Part shown: positions 21,995-28,968 of the stretch, one piece after another | How positions within the stretch are numbered: position 1 is the first letter of the stretch | How the letters are laid out: each line of letters begins with the position of its first letter | Origin: a virus | IMG/VR virus record: IMGVR_UViG_3300037493_001277 | Span: 1-31,421 of that record | DNA length: 31,421 nt | Strand: one strand, 5' to 3' | Program-made: the position numbers and the translations under genes | The notes under the pieces: generated by a model | What the model was told of the DNA's origin: nothing | Databases searched by the model: none | Seen by the model: the letters and a program-made list of their open reading frames with translations, nothing else

Positions 21995-22456
21995 ATGAAA
22001 AAAATAGGATTTGGAGGTACATTTTACACGCTTTGGGATATACAAAGCGATTTAATAAACTTGGGGATTGGTGCATCTTACAATAGGATAACCGCTACTT
22101 ACTACAAGAACTTATCAAAAGACTTAAACGAGGCTAAAATAAAGGCTGGGACAGATGATTTTGACGAATGTTTACAAGGTAAAAAAAGGTCATTTTCTTA
22201 TAACACCCCAATAATATTAGAGCCTAAATTAATTACTGACTGTGGTAGGCTTTGGAGAATTATTTGTGTAAATGACAAAGAAAATATGGTTGATGGCGTA
22301 AGATTACAAGCATTTGAACAAGCAAAAGAACTTGGCTACTTAACCGAATGTACAGATGAAAATGGAGTTTACTATCAATGGAATGGTAAATTGAGATTTA
22401 ACGAAAGAGTGTGGGAGTGTTTAACTATCAATGTAAGATTTAGAGGGACTGTTTGA
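21995..22456 (+). CDS. Unknown protein, own promoter
   Basis: 153 residues. FGGTFYTLWDIQSDLINLGI suggests a folded N-terminal domain; later come RLWRIICVNDKENMVDGVRL and a C-terminal beta part (GVYYQWNGKLRFNERVWECL). No family is recognised. A dedicated promoter and placement next to the methyltransferase suggest an early host-takeover or anti-defence gene; this is inference. Its initiation region nearly duplicates that of the next gene. Confidence 0.7.
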   Translation: MKKIGFGGTFYTLWDIQSDLINLGIGASYNRITATYYKNLSKDLNEAKIKAGTDDFDECLQGKKRSFSYNTPIILEPKLITDCGRLWRIICVNDKENMVDGVRLQAFEQAKELGYLTECTDENGVYYQWNGKLRFNERVWECLTINVRFRGTV

Positions 22457-22477
22457 GAACAATTTAAAACAAACAAT

Positions 22478-22735
22478 ATGAAAACAATAGCAGAACAAAG
22501 AGTAGCAGCGATAAGAGTGATAAATAACATTATTACTTTAAAAACAAACGTGTTTAACGGTTGCGAAGCTGACGAATTAGAACTGGAAGAACAATCTAAA
22601 AGACTTGAAGGAATTAAAAATTGGGCAATTAGCAATAACCAACTACCTGAAATTAAAAACTATTTTAATTCTCATAATTTCGGGCAAAGAAATCAATTTG
22701 CTGCTGCTGAACTATCTTCTTATTTTCATTCTTAA
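22478..22735 (+). CDS. Small helical protein, unknown
   Basis: 85 residues: MKTIAEQRVAAIRVINNIIT, an acidic middle (GCEADELELEEQSKRLEGIK) and a polar, Asn/Phe-rich C-terminus. The translation initiation region (22461-22484) matches that of the gene at 21995 at 23 of 24 positions. Function unknown. Confidence 0.65.
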   Translation: MKTIAEQRVAAIRVINNIITLKTNVFNGCEADELELEEQSKRLEGIKNWAISNNQLPEIKNYFNSHNFGQRNQFAAAELSSYFHS

Positions 22736-22738
22736 TTC

Positions 22739-22903
22739 ATGACAAACAAAAAAGAATGGGGAGGCACTCGGCAAGGTTCGGGTGCTAAACCACAATACAA
22801 CGAGAAAACAACAACCATCGCTTTTCGTGTACCGATTAGCAAGGTTGATGAGGTTAAAGTATTAATCAAAAACAAACAAACACAATGGAAAAACAAGATT
22901 TAA
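22739..22903 (+). CDS. Ribbon-helix-helix-like small protein
   Basis: 54 residues. The GGTRQGSGAKPQYNEKTTTI start followed by AFRVPISKVDEVKVLIK follows the pattern of short phage ribbon-helix-helix proteins (basic Gly-rich arm, TxxIxFRVP strand, helix). Such proteins bind operators as dimers. It overlaps the following gene by 19 nt. Confidence 0.55.
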   Translation: MTNKKEWGGTRQGSGAKPQYNEKTTTIAFRVPISKVDEVKVLIKNKQTQWKNKI

Positions 22904-23157
22904 GGTTAGTGTACGTTTACGATTCAAACGGCACGCTGGTAAACGGAAAGCCTTTTGTTGGGTTTAAAGCCGTGTATGATTACCTAGACAAAACAGATAA
23001 GGCGCAAAATTCGTGGATTCGATTAAGGAGATATAACAATGCAAAAATGCAATGCCGACCTAATGGAGACATGATAGCCGGCTACTACTTCCGCACCCGA
23101 CCAACAACAGTATTCAAATCAAAAGTTAAGTTTTACAATCTAAAATTAAAAGCATGA
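22885..23157 (+). CDS. Unknown protein
   Basis: 90 residues, basic, beginning with a strand-like RLVYVYDSNGTLVNGKPFVG and then FKAVYDYLDK. The C-terminus (GYYFRTRPTTVFKSKVKFYN) is rich in aromatic and basic residues. The AAACAAAC-type leader lies inside the previous gene, and its end overlaps the next start by 4 nt. Function unknown. Confidence 0.65.
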   Translation: MEKQDLRLVYVYDSNGTLVNGKPFVGFKAVYDYLDKTDKAQNSWIRLRRYNNAKMQCRPNGDMIAGYYFRTRPTTVFKSKVKFYNLKLKA

Positions 23158-23477
23158 AAGCAGCAGAAAGAACAACGTACATCTACCGAATAGTAGGTGA
23201 ACAAAGACACCTTCAAATGGTATGCCCAACGATAAGCGCAGCATCGAGATTCATAGCGAGTGAATTAGAATTGAACGTGGCTAACTTTAGAATTGAACCG
23301 CACATCGACACAGAGATACATATAGGGAATAGATACGTGGTAACTTCCTATTTAAAGTGGAAAAGCAAAGCCAAGCAAATAAACGATGCGATGATTGAAG
23401 CAGCAAACAGACCTCAGCATTTGCGTTTCATTGGATTTAATTATAAGTTTGATGAATGCGAAGAATTGCGAGAATAG
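23154..23477 (+). CDS. Unknown protein
   Basis: 107 residues (RTTYIYRIVGEQRHLQMVCP; AASRFIASELELNVANFRIE). The initiation codon overlaps the previous stop (ATGA) and the end overlaps the nuclease gene by 22 nt. The mixed alpha/beta character suggests a folded domain; no family is recognised. Confidence 0.65.
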   Translation: MKAAERTTYIYRIVGEQRHLQMVCPTISAASRFIASELELNVANFRIEPHIDTEIHIGNRYVVTSYLKWKSKAKQINDAMIEAANRPQHLRFIGFNYKFDECEELRE

Positions 23478-23743
23478 ACAGCAACCAAAAACAAATTGTT
23501 GAACAGCTAAGGCGGTTAGGTGTAACGGTGTTGCATACTCACCAGCTAAAAAACTGCTTTGATATTTTAGTGGGCTATGAAAAAAAGAACTATGCCTTTG
23601 AGATTAAAGATGGAAGCAAGCCGAAAAGCGCAAGGCGACTAACAGAAGGTGAGCAAAAGTTTTTTGACGGCTGGCTAGGTCAAGTCGATAAAGTTGAAAG
23701 CATTGAAGACATTTGTAAAATAATAGGGATAAAATTGATTTAA
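23456..23743 (+). CDS. VRR-NUC-like nuclease
   Basis: 95 residues. The PD-(D/E)XK core reads CFDILVGY (D36), then YAFEIKDG (E49, K51), followed by RRLTEGEQKFFDGWLGQV, the pattern of VRR-NUC and related Holliday-junction-type nucleases (D...ExK, then LTxxE/Q..F...W). It could trim branched intermediates produced by the recombination system or by packaging. The short length suits a single-domain phage enzyme. Confidence 0.7.
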   Translation: MRRIARIDSNQKQIVEQLRRLGVTVLHTHQLKNCFDILVGYEKKNYAFEIKDGSKPKSARRLTEGEQKFFDGWLGQVDKVESIEDICKIIGIKLI

Positions 23744-23744
23744 A

Positions 23745-23921
23745 ATGGGCGATTACGACTTGATGCCGTTTGGCAATTATGAAGGCTGGGAGTTAGGCGA
23801 TGTACCAGCTGAATACTTATTGAATATTCTTCGTACCGGAGAGGCCAAAGGCGAACTAAAAGAATACATCGAGGACGTGAAAGACATCTTGGAGTTAGAA
23901 ATACTAAGCAAATTGAATTGA
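23745..23921 (+). CDS. DUF3820-like small protein
   Basis: 58 residues. MPFGNYEGWELGDVPAEYLL closely fits the DUF3820 pattern (MPFGKyKGxxlxdvPxxYL), a short family named for a quorum-sensing-linked protein but of unknown biochemical role and frequent in phages. It starts just after the nuclease stop and overlaps the next start by 4 nt. Confidence 0.65.
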   Translation: MGDYDLMPFGNYEGWELGDVPAEYLLNILRTGEAKGELKEYIEDVKDILELEILSKLN

Positions 23922-24349
23922 AAGCAAGCGTAAACAGCAAGGTGATTGACGGTAAGTGCGCCACGAATAAAGGTAGCATATCGAAAGCCTTTGAACAATT
24001 TGAAGGTAAAGAGATAACCATAACCATTGAAAAGAAAAAAAGGAAGCGTAGCAACGAGCAGAACGCGTATTTATGGGGCTGTGTTTATCCGTTAGTTAAA
24101 ATGCAGTTCTATGAAACGTGCGGTGAAGTGTTTACCATTGAGGAGGTTCACGAGATAATGAAGATGAAGTTCAACAGCGTGGAATTGATTAACGAAGAAA
24201 CGGGAGAGGTTATAATAGTTCCTAAAAGCACCACTAAGAACAGCAAATTTGAACAGGAACAATACCACGAACAGATAAGAAGTTTTGCAAAAGAATGGTT
24301 TAATATTTACATACCGTTGCCGAATGAAGAAATTTTTATAAATTCGTAA
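23918..24349 (+). CDS. NinB-like recombination protein
   Basis: 143 residues. The KKRKRSNEQNAYLWGCVYPL segment (residues 39-58) matches the RSxxQNxxxW signature of NinB/Orf, and the length equals that of lambda NinB. These proteins bind single-stranded DNA and help recombination. No in-frame ATG fits, so translation probably starts at the TTG at 23918, which overlaps the previous stop (TTGA). Confidence 0.6.
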   Translation: MKASVNSKVIDGKCATNKGSISKAFEQFEGKEITITIEKKKRKRSNEQNAYLWGCVYPLVKMQFYETCGEVFTIEEVHEIMKMKFNSVELINEETGEVIIVPKSTTKNSKFEQEQYHEQIRSFAKEWFNIYIPLPNEEIFINS

Positions 24350-24363
24350 AAACAAACAAACGA

Positions 24364-24660
24364 ATGAGCGGGAATTTCGATGCAGAGAAAAGAGTTCTAA
24401 TTGACAAGATGCTTAATGATTGCATTGAAGATATGACGAGAGAGAAGGTTAGTGAGTATTACGAGTATATTAGGGACAAGTTCTATATTTACAATATCCC
24501 TAAGGAATGCGATTTGATGCACGTATTAAAACAAAGATTTTACGGTCGGGGCAAATGGTGGATGATAGACTGCCCGATTAATAAATTGAAAGTGATACAA
24601 GCGAAACGAGAAACATATAAACGACCTTACTTTATTGAGGTGTTAAAACAGATAGGATGA
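24364..24660 (+). CDS. Unknown protein
   Basis: 98 residues with a helical N-terminus (KRVLIDKMLNDCIEDMTREK) and a tryptophan-rich middle (FYGRGKWWMIDCPINKLKVI). It starts behind AAACAAACAAACGA and ends in an ATGA overlap with the next gene. Function unknown. Confidence 0.65.
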   Translation: MSGNFDAEKRVLIDKMLNDCIEDMTREKVSEYYEYIRDKFYIYNIPKECDLMHVLKQRFYGRGKWWMIDCPINKLKVIQAKRETYKRPYFIEVLKQIG

Positions 24661-24812
24661 ACAGAAAATTAAAAGCAGTAGTTAAGACGGTGTTATTTGT
24701 AGCCTTAATAGGTTCGTTAATATCTTTATGCTATCTTACTAACTGGAAGGTAGGGGTAGCAGTTTACACGCTTATTTCGTTACATCATTTATTAGCAAAA
24801 GATGAAAAGTAA
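24657..24812 (+). CDS. Small two-helix membrane protein
   Basis: 51 residues with two hydrophobic segments (VVKTVLFVALIGSLISLCYL; VGVAVYTLISLHHLLA) and a basic start. Overlaps of 4 nt upstream and 11 nt downstream tie it to a chain of tiny genes. Possibly a superinfection-exclusion or other envelope-acting early protein, but that is a guess. Confidence 0.6.
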   Translation: MNRKLKAVVKTVLFVALIGSLISLCYLTNWKVGVAVYTLISLHHLLAKDEK

Positions 24813-24936
24813 AGAAGCGGAATATTACGCTGGCATCATTAAAGAAGCGTTAAAGGAAGTTCAGAATAGGCAGAACAGCAAAGAAGAAACGCTGTGCTAT
24901 AAGTATAAGAAGCTAATTAAAAATAAAACAAAGTGA
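24802..24936 (+). CDS. Tiny basic helical protein, unknown
   Basis: 44 residues (MKSKEAEYYAGIIKEALKEV; CYKYKKLIKNKTK). Its end overlaps the GTG start of the next gene by 4 nt. No function can be assigned. Confidence 0.55.
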   Translation: MKSKEAEYYAGIIKEALKEVQNRQNSKEETLCYKYKKLIKNKTK

Positions 24937-25091
24937 ACTATTATTTACTATCATTCGATTACATAGGCGACAAAAGAATGTTTATTGACAAGCTGGTGAA
25001 GGCTCAAAACCTTGACGAGGCTATTGATAAGATAAAAAGCAAATACCCGTTGGCAACTGAATTTACAAATGACACAATAACAGAATGGTAG
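24933..25091 (+). CDS. Tiny protein with GTG start, unknown
   Basis: 52 residues (MNYYLLSFDYIGDKRMFIDK; AIDKIKSKYPLATEFTND). A GTG overlapping the previous stop (GTGA) is the natural start; an internal ATG would give 37 residues. It overlaps the zinc-ribbon gene by 7 nt. The strand-helix pattern resembles small ferredoxin-like domains, without proof. Confidence 0.5.
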   Translation: MNYYLLSFDYIGDKRMFIDKLVKAQNLDEAIDKIKSKYPLATEFTNDTITEW

Positions 25092-25189
25092 AGTTAACAA
25101 CAATAAAGTGCATAGTGTGCGAGTCTATTATAGACCATGCTGAGGTATTTTGTTATAAGTGTGGGGTTGCATTGAGAAGTCCACTATAA
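25085..25189 (+). CDS. Tiny zinc-ribbon protein
   Basis: 34 residues with two CxxC pairs, CIVC (9-12) and CYKC (23-26), 10 residues apart, forming a minimal zinc ribbon. It is the last of five overlapping genes and lies just upstream of terminase. Function unknown. Confidence 0.5.
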   Translation: MVELTTIKCIVCESIIDHAEVFCYKCGVALRSPL

Positions 25190-25206
25190 TAGTGAAAAGT
25201 AGTGAT

Positions 25207-25506
25207 ATGGCTAAGTTTGAGAAAGGACATAAAAAAAAAGGCGGTAGAGAAAAAGGAATTGAAAACAAAATCACGCAAGACGCGAGAGAATTGTTTATTA
25301 GTATAATGGAGGGCGAAGTATGCCACGTCCAAAAGGCGTTAGCTGATGTAAGAAATGAGGACTCAGTAAACTATCTAAGATTACTAACTAACCTATTCCC
25401 TTACTTCATACCTAAGAAGACAGACGTTACCACAAACGGCAAGGATATTAATATGACAGATAGTAAGCCATTTCACGAATGGGCGGACGATGATAAAACA
25501 GAATAA
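25207..25506 (+). CDS. Putative terminase small subunit
   Basis: 99 residues from the ATG at 25207. The basic FEKGHKKKGGREKGIENKIT start, followed by helices (ELFISIMEGEV; VNYLRLLTNLFPYFIPKK) and an acidic C-terminus, is the plan of short phage small terminase subunits that recognise the packaging site. It overlaps the large-subunit gene by 17 nt. In-frame sequence upstream overlaps the zinc-ribbon gene and was left out. Confidence 0.65.
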   Translation: MAKFEKGHKKKGGREKGIENKITQDARELFISIMEGEVCHVQKALADVRNEDSVNYLRLLTNLFPYFIPKKTDVTTNGKDINMTDSKPFHEWADDDKTE

Positions 25507-26743
25507 GAAATACAAAGAATTATACACTACCGATAAAAGATATATCATCATAACGGGCGGAAGGGGTAGCGGTAAATCTTTTCACGCAAATACAGCAATG
25601 TGTTTGTTAACGTATGAGCAAGGGCACAGAGTGTTGTTTACTCGATATACAATGTCAAGTGCTGAAATATCTATTATTCCTGAGTTCACCAATAAGATTG
25701 AACTGATGAATAAAGAGGAAGACTTCCACGTAAACAAAACAGAGATAACAAACAAGGTTACTGGTAGCGAAATAATCTTTAGAGGCATCAAAACAAGTTC
25801 GGGCAATCAAACAGCTAACCTAAAAAGTATTGCCGATGTTACAACGTGGGTATTAGATGAAGCAGAAGAGTTAATAGATGAAAGCATCTTTGATAAGATA
25901 AACCTATCGATAAGAACTAACAAAGCTAAGAATAGGGTTATAATGGTTCTCAATCCATCAAATAAAAAGCATTGGATATACAAAAAGTTTTTTGAAAAGC
26001 ATTTATCATTTATAGAGATTGATGGAGTGCAAATAGAAACAACCACCCACCCTGATGTGTTGCACATTCATAGTACCTACTTAGATAACATCAATAACCT
26101 TTCTGCATCGTTTATTAAAGATGTGGAAGAGATGAGAAAAATAGACTTTAACCACTATTGCCACGTTGTATTAGGTCAATGGCTTGGTAGGTTAGAGGGT
26201 GCGTTGTTTGTTGAAGATACTTTTAGATACTTCAAAACATTGCCTGAGCATAAGCCCGACAGCGTACTTGGTTATGTCGATGTTGCCGATGAAGGAAGCG
26301 ATTACCTATGCGCTGTATTTGCCAAAATATACGGCAATCAAATCTATATTACAGATGCTATCTTTACTCAGGACACAATAGACATAACGTGTCCGATGGT
26401 GGTGGCGAAGATTAAAGAGTTGAACGCTGATTATACGAGAGTAGAGGGTAACAATCAAGGGGGCGGCTTCATTCGATTACTAAGGCAATCGGTCCAAGAG
26501 GATAAGATATTAAGCGTTAAGAACACCCAAAACAAACACACGCGTATTTTAATGAGTTACCACACTATCAAGAATAGATTCATGTACGTTAACCCAGCAA
26601 AGCAAACAGACGAATATAGAGCAATGATGCAACAGATATACGAGTACAAAAAAGACGGCAAGAGCAAACACGATGATGCGCCCGATTCGATGGCTGGGCT
26701 CGGTAGGTTTATTGAGGTGATGCTTCCGCATATCTTAGAATAA
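25490..26743 (+). CDS. terL: Terminase large subunit
   Basis: 417 residues, PBSX-like. The ATPase has Walker A GGRGSGKS (23-30) and Walker B VLDEAEE (121-127, with the catalytic acid). The nuclease domain shows GYVDVADEG (D264 and D267), VEGNNQGGG (E319) and KHDDAPDS (D395/D396), the RNase H-like metal ligands. It cuts concatemers and drives DNA into the prohead through the portal encoded next. The 417-residue length is normal. Confidence 0.95.
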   Translation: MIKQNKKYKELYTTDKRYIIITGGRGSGKSFHANTAMCLLTYEQGHRVLFTRYTMSSAEISIIPEFTNKIELMNKEEDFHVNKTEITNKVTGSEIIFRGIKTSSGNQTANLKSIADVTTWVLDEAEELIDESIFDKINLSIRTNKAKNRVIMVLNPSNKKHWIYKKFFEKHLSFIEIDGVQIETTTHPDVLHIHSTYLDNINNLSASFIKDVEEMRKIDFNHYCHVVLGQWLGRLEGALFVEDTFRYFKTLPEHKPDSVLGYVDVADEGSDYLCAVFAKIYGNQIYITDAIFTQDTIDITCPMVVAKIKELNADYTRVEGNNQGGGFIRLLRQSVQEDKILSVKNTQNKHTRILMSYHTIKNRFMYVNPAKQTDEYRAMMQQIYEYKKDGKSKHDDAPDSMAGLGRFIEVMLPHILE

Positions 26744-26745
26744 AA

Positions 26746-26774
26746 TTTGGCAATTAATTTAATACTTAATTTTA
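26746..26774 (+). promoter_or_regulatory. Bacteroidota-type promoter for portal gene
   Basis: TTTG at 26746-26749, a 17-nt spacer, then TAATTTTA at 26767-26774 (TAnnTTTG with one mismatch). TTGGCAATTA is shared with the tail-tube promoter. The start codon follows 13 nt after the -7 box. Confidence 0.6.
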
Positions 26775-26787
26775 AAAAAAATTATCT

Positions 26788-28050
26788 ATGAGTTACGTTT
26801 CTAATATTGTCGCTAAAATATTTGGATTTAATAGTATTAACGGCATGTACACTCAGTCTATTTACGACCGCAAAAACCCTATACTAATAGACACCCAAAA
26901 CAAGTTAGAAATATATAAGACCATTCCACACTTCCAATCTGTTATCAATGTTTTAGCTGATATGTTTAAAAACATGGAGTTAAAACTATACGAAAAAAAA
27001 ACGGGCGAACAAATAGAGAATCACCCAGTATTAGACCTATTAAGAAAGCCTAACCCATTGCGCTCATTCGAGGAGTTTCTATTTGAGTATTACGTTTTCA
27101 AATCTGTATTCGGCAACGCTTTTATATATCAAATTAAAGGGCTTCCGAGCGCGTTACCTTCAATCATGTGGAACTTACTTCCAAGCGATGTTGAGGTAGT
27201 GCCGACGGGTAAACTTTACAGCCAAAGCACGATTGATGGAATTATAAAGACCTATAAGGTTTACGACCAATCGACCTATATTAACGTGTCGCCCAGCGAC
27301 ATGATATATAAGAATGAAGGAGTGGGCGGTAATTTAATAACCTCAATAAGTAAAGTAGATTCTTTGCAGTTGCCTTTGTCCAATATAATTGGCGCACTAA
27401 AGAGTGAAAACGTGCTGATAGTTGAACGAGGCGCAGAAGGTATACTAACAAACGAAACGAGCGCAGATGGTGGCGCAATACCATTAGGCAAAGAAGAACG
27501 CGATAGGATAACACGCGAAATGGACCGCACCTACGGAATCTTTGACGGGCAAAAAAGAAAGATTATCACGAATAGTTCTTTGAAGTGGCAGCCAATGAGT
27601 TTCCCGATGAAAGACTTAATGTTATTAGAGTGCATCGAGAGCGACTTTCAAAGCATTTGCGCAGCTTACGGCGCTGATAGAGATTTGTTCCCAAGCACTA
27701 AGGGCGCAACATTCGAGAATAAGAACAACGGACTAAAGGCAACTTACCAAAACACTATACAACCTCAAGCTGATGACTTAATGAGCATCTTAAACAATGC
27801 TTTTGGTTTAGAGAAACAAGGGCTTTACTTAGTTGCTGATTATTCTTATTTGCCAGTGCTGCAAGAGGACAAACAAAAAGAAGAACAATCCGAGAAAACA
27901 GAAGCAGAAAAAAACAGCATCAATGTAAATACAATCATTACTTTGAATAGAGCGGTGTTAAATGGAGAGATAAGTCGTGATGTTGCGGTGAACATATTAA
28001 GCGATGTAATGAAGCGAGGTGTAGAGGAGGCAAACCATCATATCAATTAA
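26788..28050 (+). CDS. Portal protein, HK97 type
   Basis: 420 residues. The sequence has the HK97/phage-portal pattern: IYKTIPHFQSVINVLADMFK near residues 46-65, then HPVLDLLRKPNPLRSFEEFL, then FKSVFGNAFIYQIKG (the portal core), and C-terminally QSICAAYGADRDLFPSTKGA (residues 287-306). The dodecameric portal sits at one capsid vertex and is the channel for packaging and the site where the tail attaches. A charged C-terminal tail (EDKQKEEQSEKTEAEKN) follows. Confidence 0.93.
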   Translation: MSYVSNIVAKIFGFNSINGMYTQSIYDRKNPILIDTQNKLEIYKTIPHFQSVINVLADMFKNMELKLYEKKTGEQIENHPVLDLLRKPNPLRSFEEFLFEYYVFKSVFGNAFIYQIKGLPSALPSIMWNLLPSDVEVVPTGKLYSQSTIDGIIKTYKVYDQSTYINVSPSDMIYKNEGVGGNLITSISKVDSLQLPLSNIIGALKSENVLIVERGAEGILTNETSADGGAIPLGKEERDRITREMDRTYGIFDGQKRKIITNSSLKWQPMSFPMKDLMLLECIESDFQSICAAYGADRDLFPSTKGATFENKNNGLKATYQNTIQPQADDLMSILNNAFGLEKQGLYLVADYSYLPVLQEDKQKEEQSEKTEAEKNSINVNTIITLNRAVLNGEISRDVAVNILSDVMKRGVEEANHHIN

Positions 28051-28060
28051 AGAAAAAAAA

Positions 28061-28088
28061 TTGCGAATACTTTTTGTATTTATTTTTG
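28061..28088 (+). promoter_or_regulatory. Bacteroidota-type promoter for protease-capsid genes
   Basis: TTG at 28061-28063 after an A8 tract, a 17-nt spacer, then TATTTTTG at 28081-28088 (perfect TAnnTTTG). The ATG is 7 nt further on. Capsid-gene transcription may start here, since only 3 nt separate the protease and capsid genes. Confidence 0.65.
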
Positions 28089-28095
28089 AAAAGAA

Positions 28096-28965
28096 ATGGA
28101 AGAAGCGAAAAAACATATACTAAGTGAAGTCGATAAAAAGTCGGCTCATTACTCTGTTAAAAGTGCTGATGCAAATATTTTAGATGTTAGTACATCGTCC
28201 CGTATAGTTACGGGCTTCTTCAATTCTTATAACTTTTTCGATTCAGATAAGGACGTGTTAATAATGGGCGCTGCTAAGAAGTCAATCGAAGAACGCGGTG
28301 TTAATAGCACAGCGGTTGCGAAGATTAAACACGCATTGAACCACGACTTGACGACCTTAGTAGGTAAGTTACAAGTGCTGGAAGAAACCACAAAGAATGG
28401 AATTACTGGTATTTATTTTGAGTCTAAGATTGCCAATACAACACTTGGGAATGATACTCTCATCAATTATAAGGAAGGTATATACGACAATCACTCAATC
28501 GGTTTCAAGTACAATCAACTTTCTTTAATAGAGTCGGAAAAGAATCCCGTTGCTTGGAATGAAGTAGTGAGCAAATTACTTAACCCTGAGGAAGCGGAAA
28601 AATACGGGTATCTTTATTTAGTTAAAGAAATAAACCTATTCGAGGGTTCAACTGTTGCCTTTGGTGCAAATTCACTTACTCCATTCTTGGGAGTTAAAAG
28701 CGGCAGCAAGGAATCAATGACCTTAGCACTTGTAAGCAAATTAAATCAACTTGAACATACGGTTAAAAACGGAATGCAAAGCGATGAAATGTTAAGCACG
28801 TTTGAACTGCAGATTAAACAATTCAAGCAAATACTAAAAGAGATTGAAGTAGCAGAAACCTTTGATAAGTCCACACTTGCAAAAGTGCCGAGCGAAGCAA
28901 AATCAAGCGAACCGATAAAACCAAAATTCGACATTAACTCAATTATTAAAAATCTAAATTTCTAA
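28096..28965 (+). CDS. Prohead protease with C-terminal scaffold-like region
   Basis: 289 residues. The U35-type serine protease core: RIVTGFFNSYNFFDSDKDVL (36-55), KIKHALNHD with catalytic His83, and YKEGIYDNHSIGFKY with catalytic Ser134. The protease processes the capsid shell and internal scaffold during maturation. Residues about 210-289 are helical and charged (KSGSKESMTLALVSKLNQLE, FELQIKQFKQILKEIEVAE), which could serve as a scaffold. The gene is 3 nt from the capsid gene. Confidence 0.9.
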   Translation: MEEAKKHILSEVDKKSAHYSVKSADANILDVSTSSRIVTGFFNSYNFFDSDKDVLIMGAAKKSIEERGVNSTAVAKIKHALNHDLTTLVGKLQVLEETTKNGITGIYFESKIANTTLGNDTLINYKEGIYDNHSIGFKYNQLSLIESEKNPVAWNEVVSKLLNPEEAEKYGYLYLVKEINLFEGSTVAFGANSLTPFLGVKSGSKESMTLALVSKLNQLEHTVKNGMQSDEMLSTFELQIKQFKQILKEIEVAETFDKSTLAKVPSEAKSSEPIKPKFDINSIIKNLNF

Positions 28966-28968
28966 AAA

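Noticed and set aside
21933-21998. A 21-codon frame ending in an ATGA overlap with the gene at 21995
   Set aside because: It contains the promoter elements at 21943-21972, so its start would not be transcribed from that promoter; better explained as promoter DNA.
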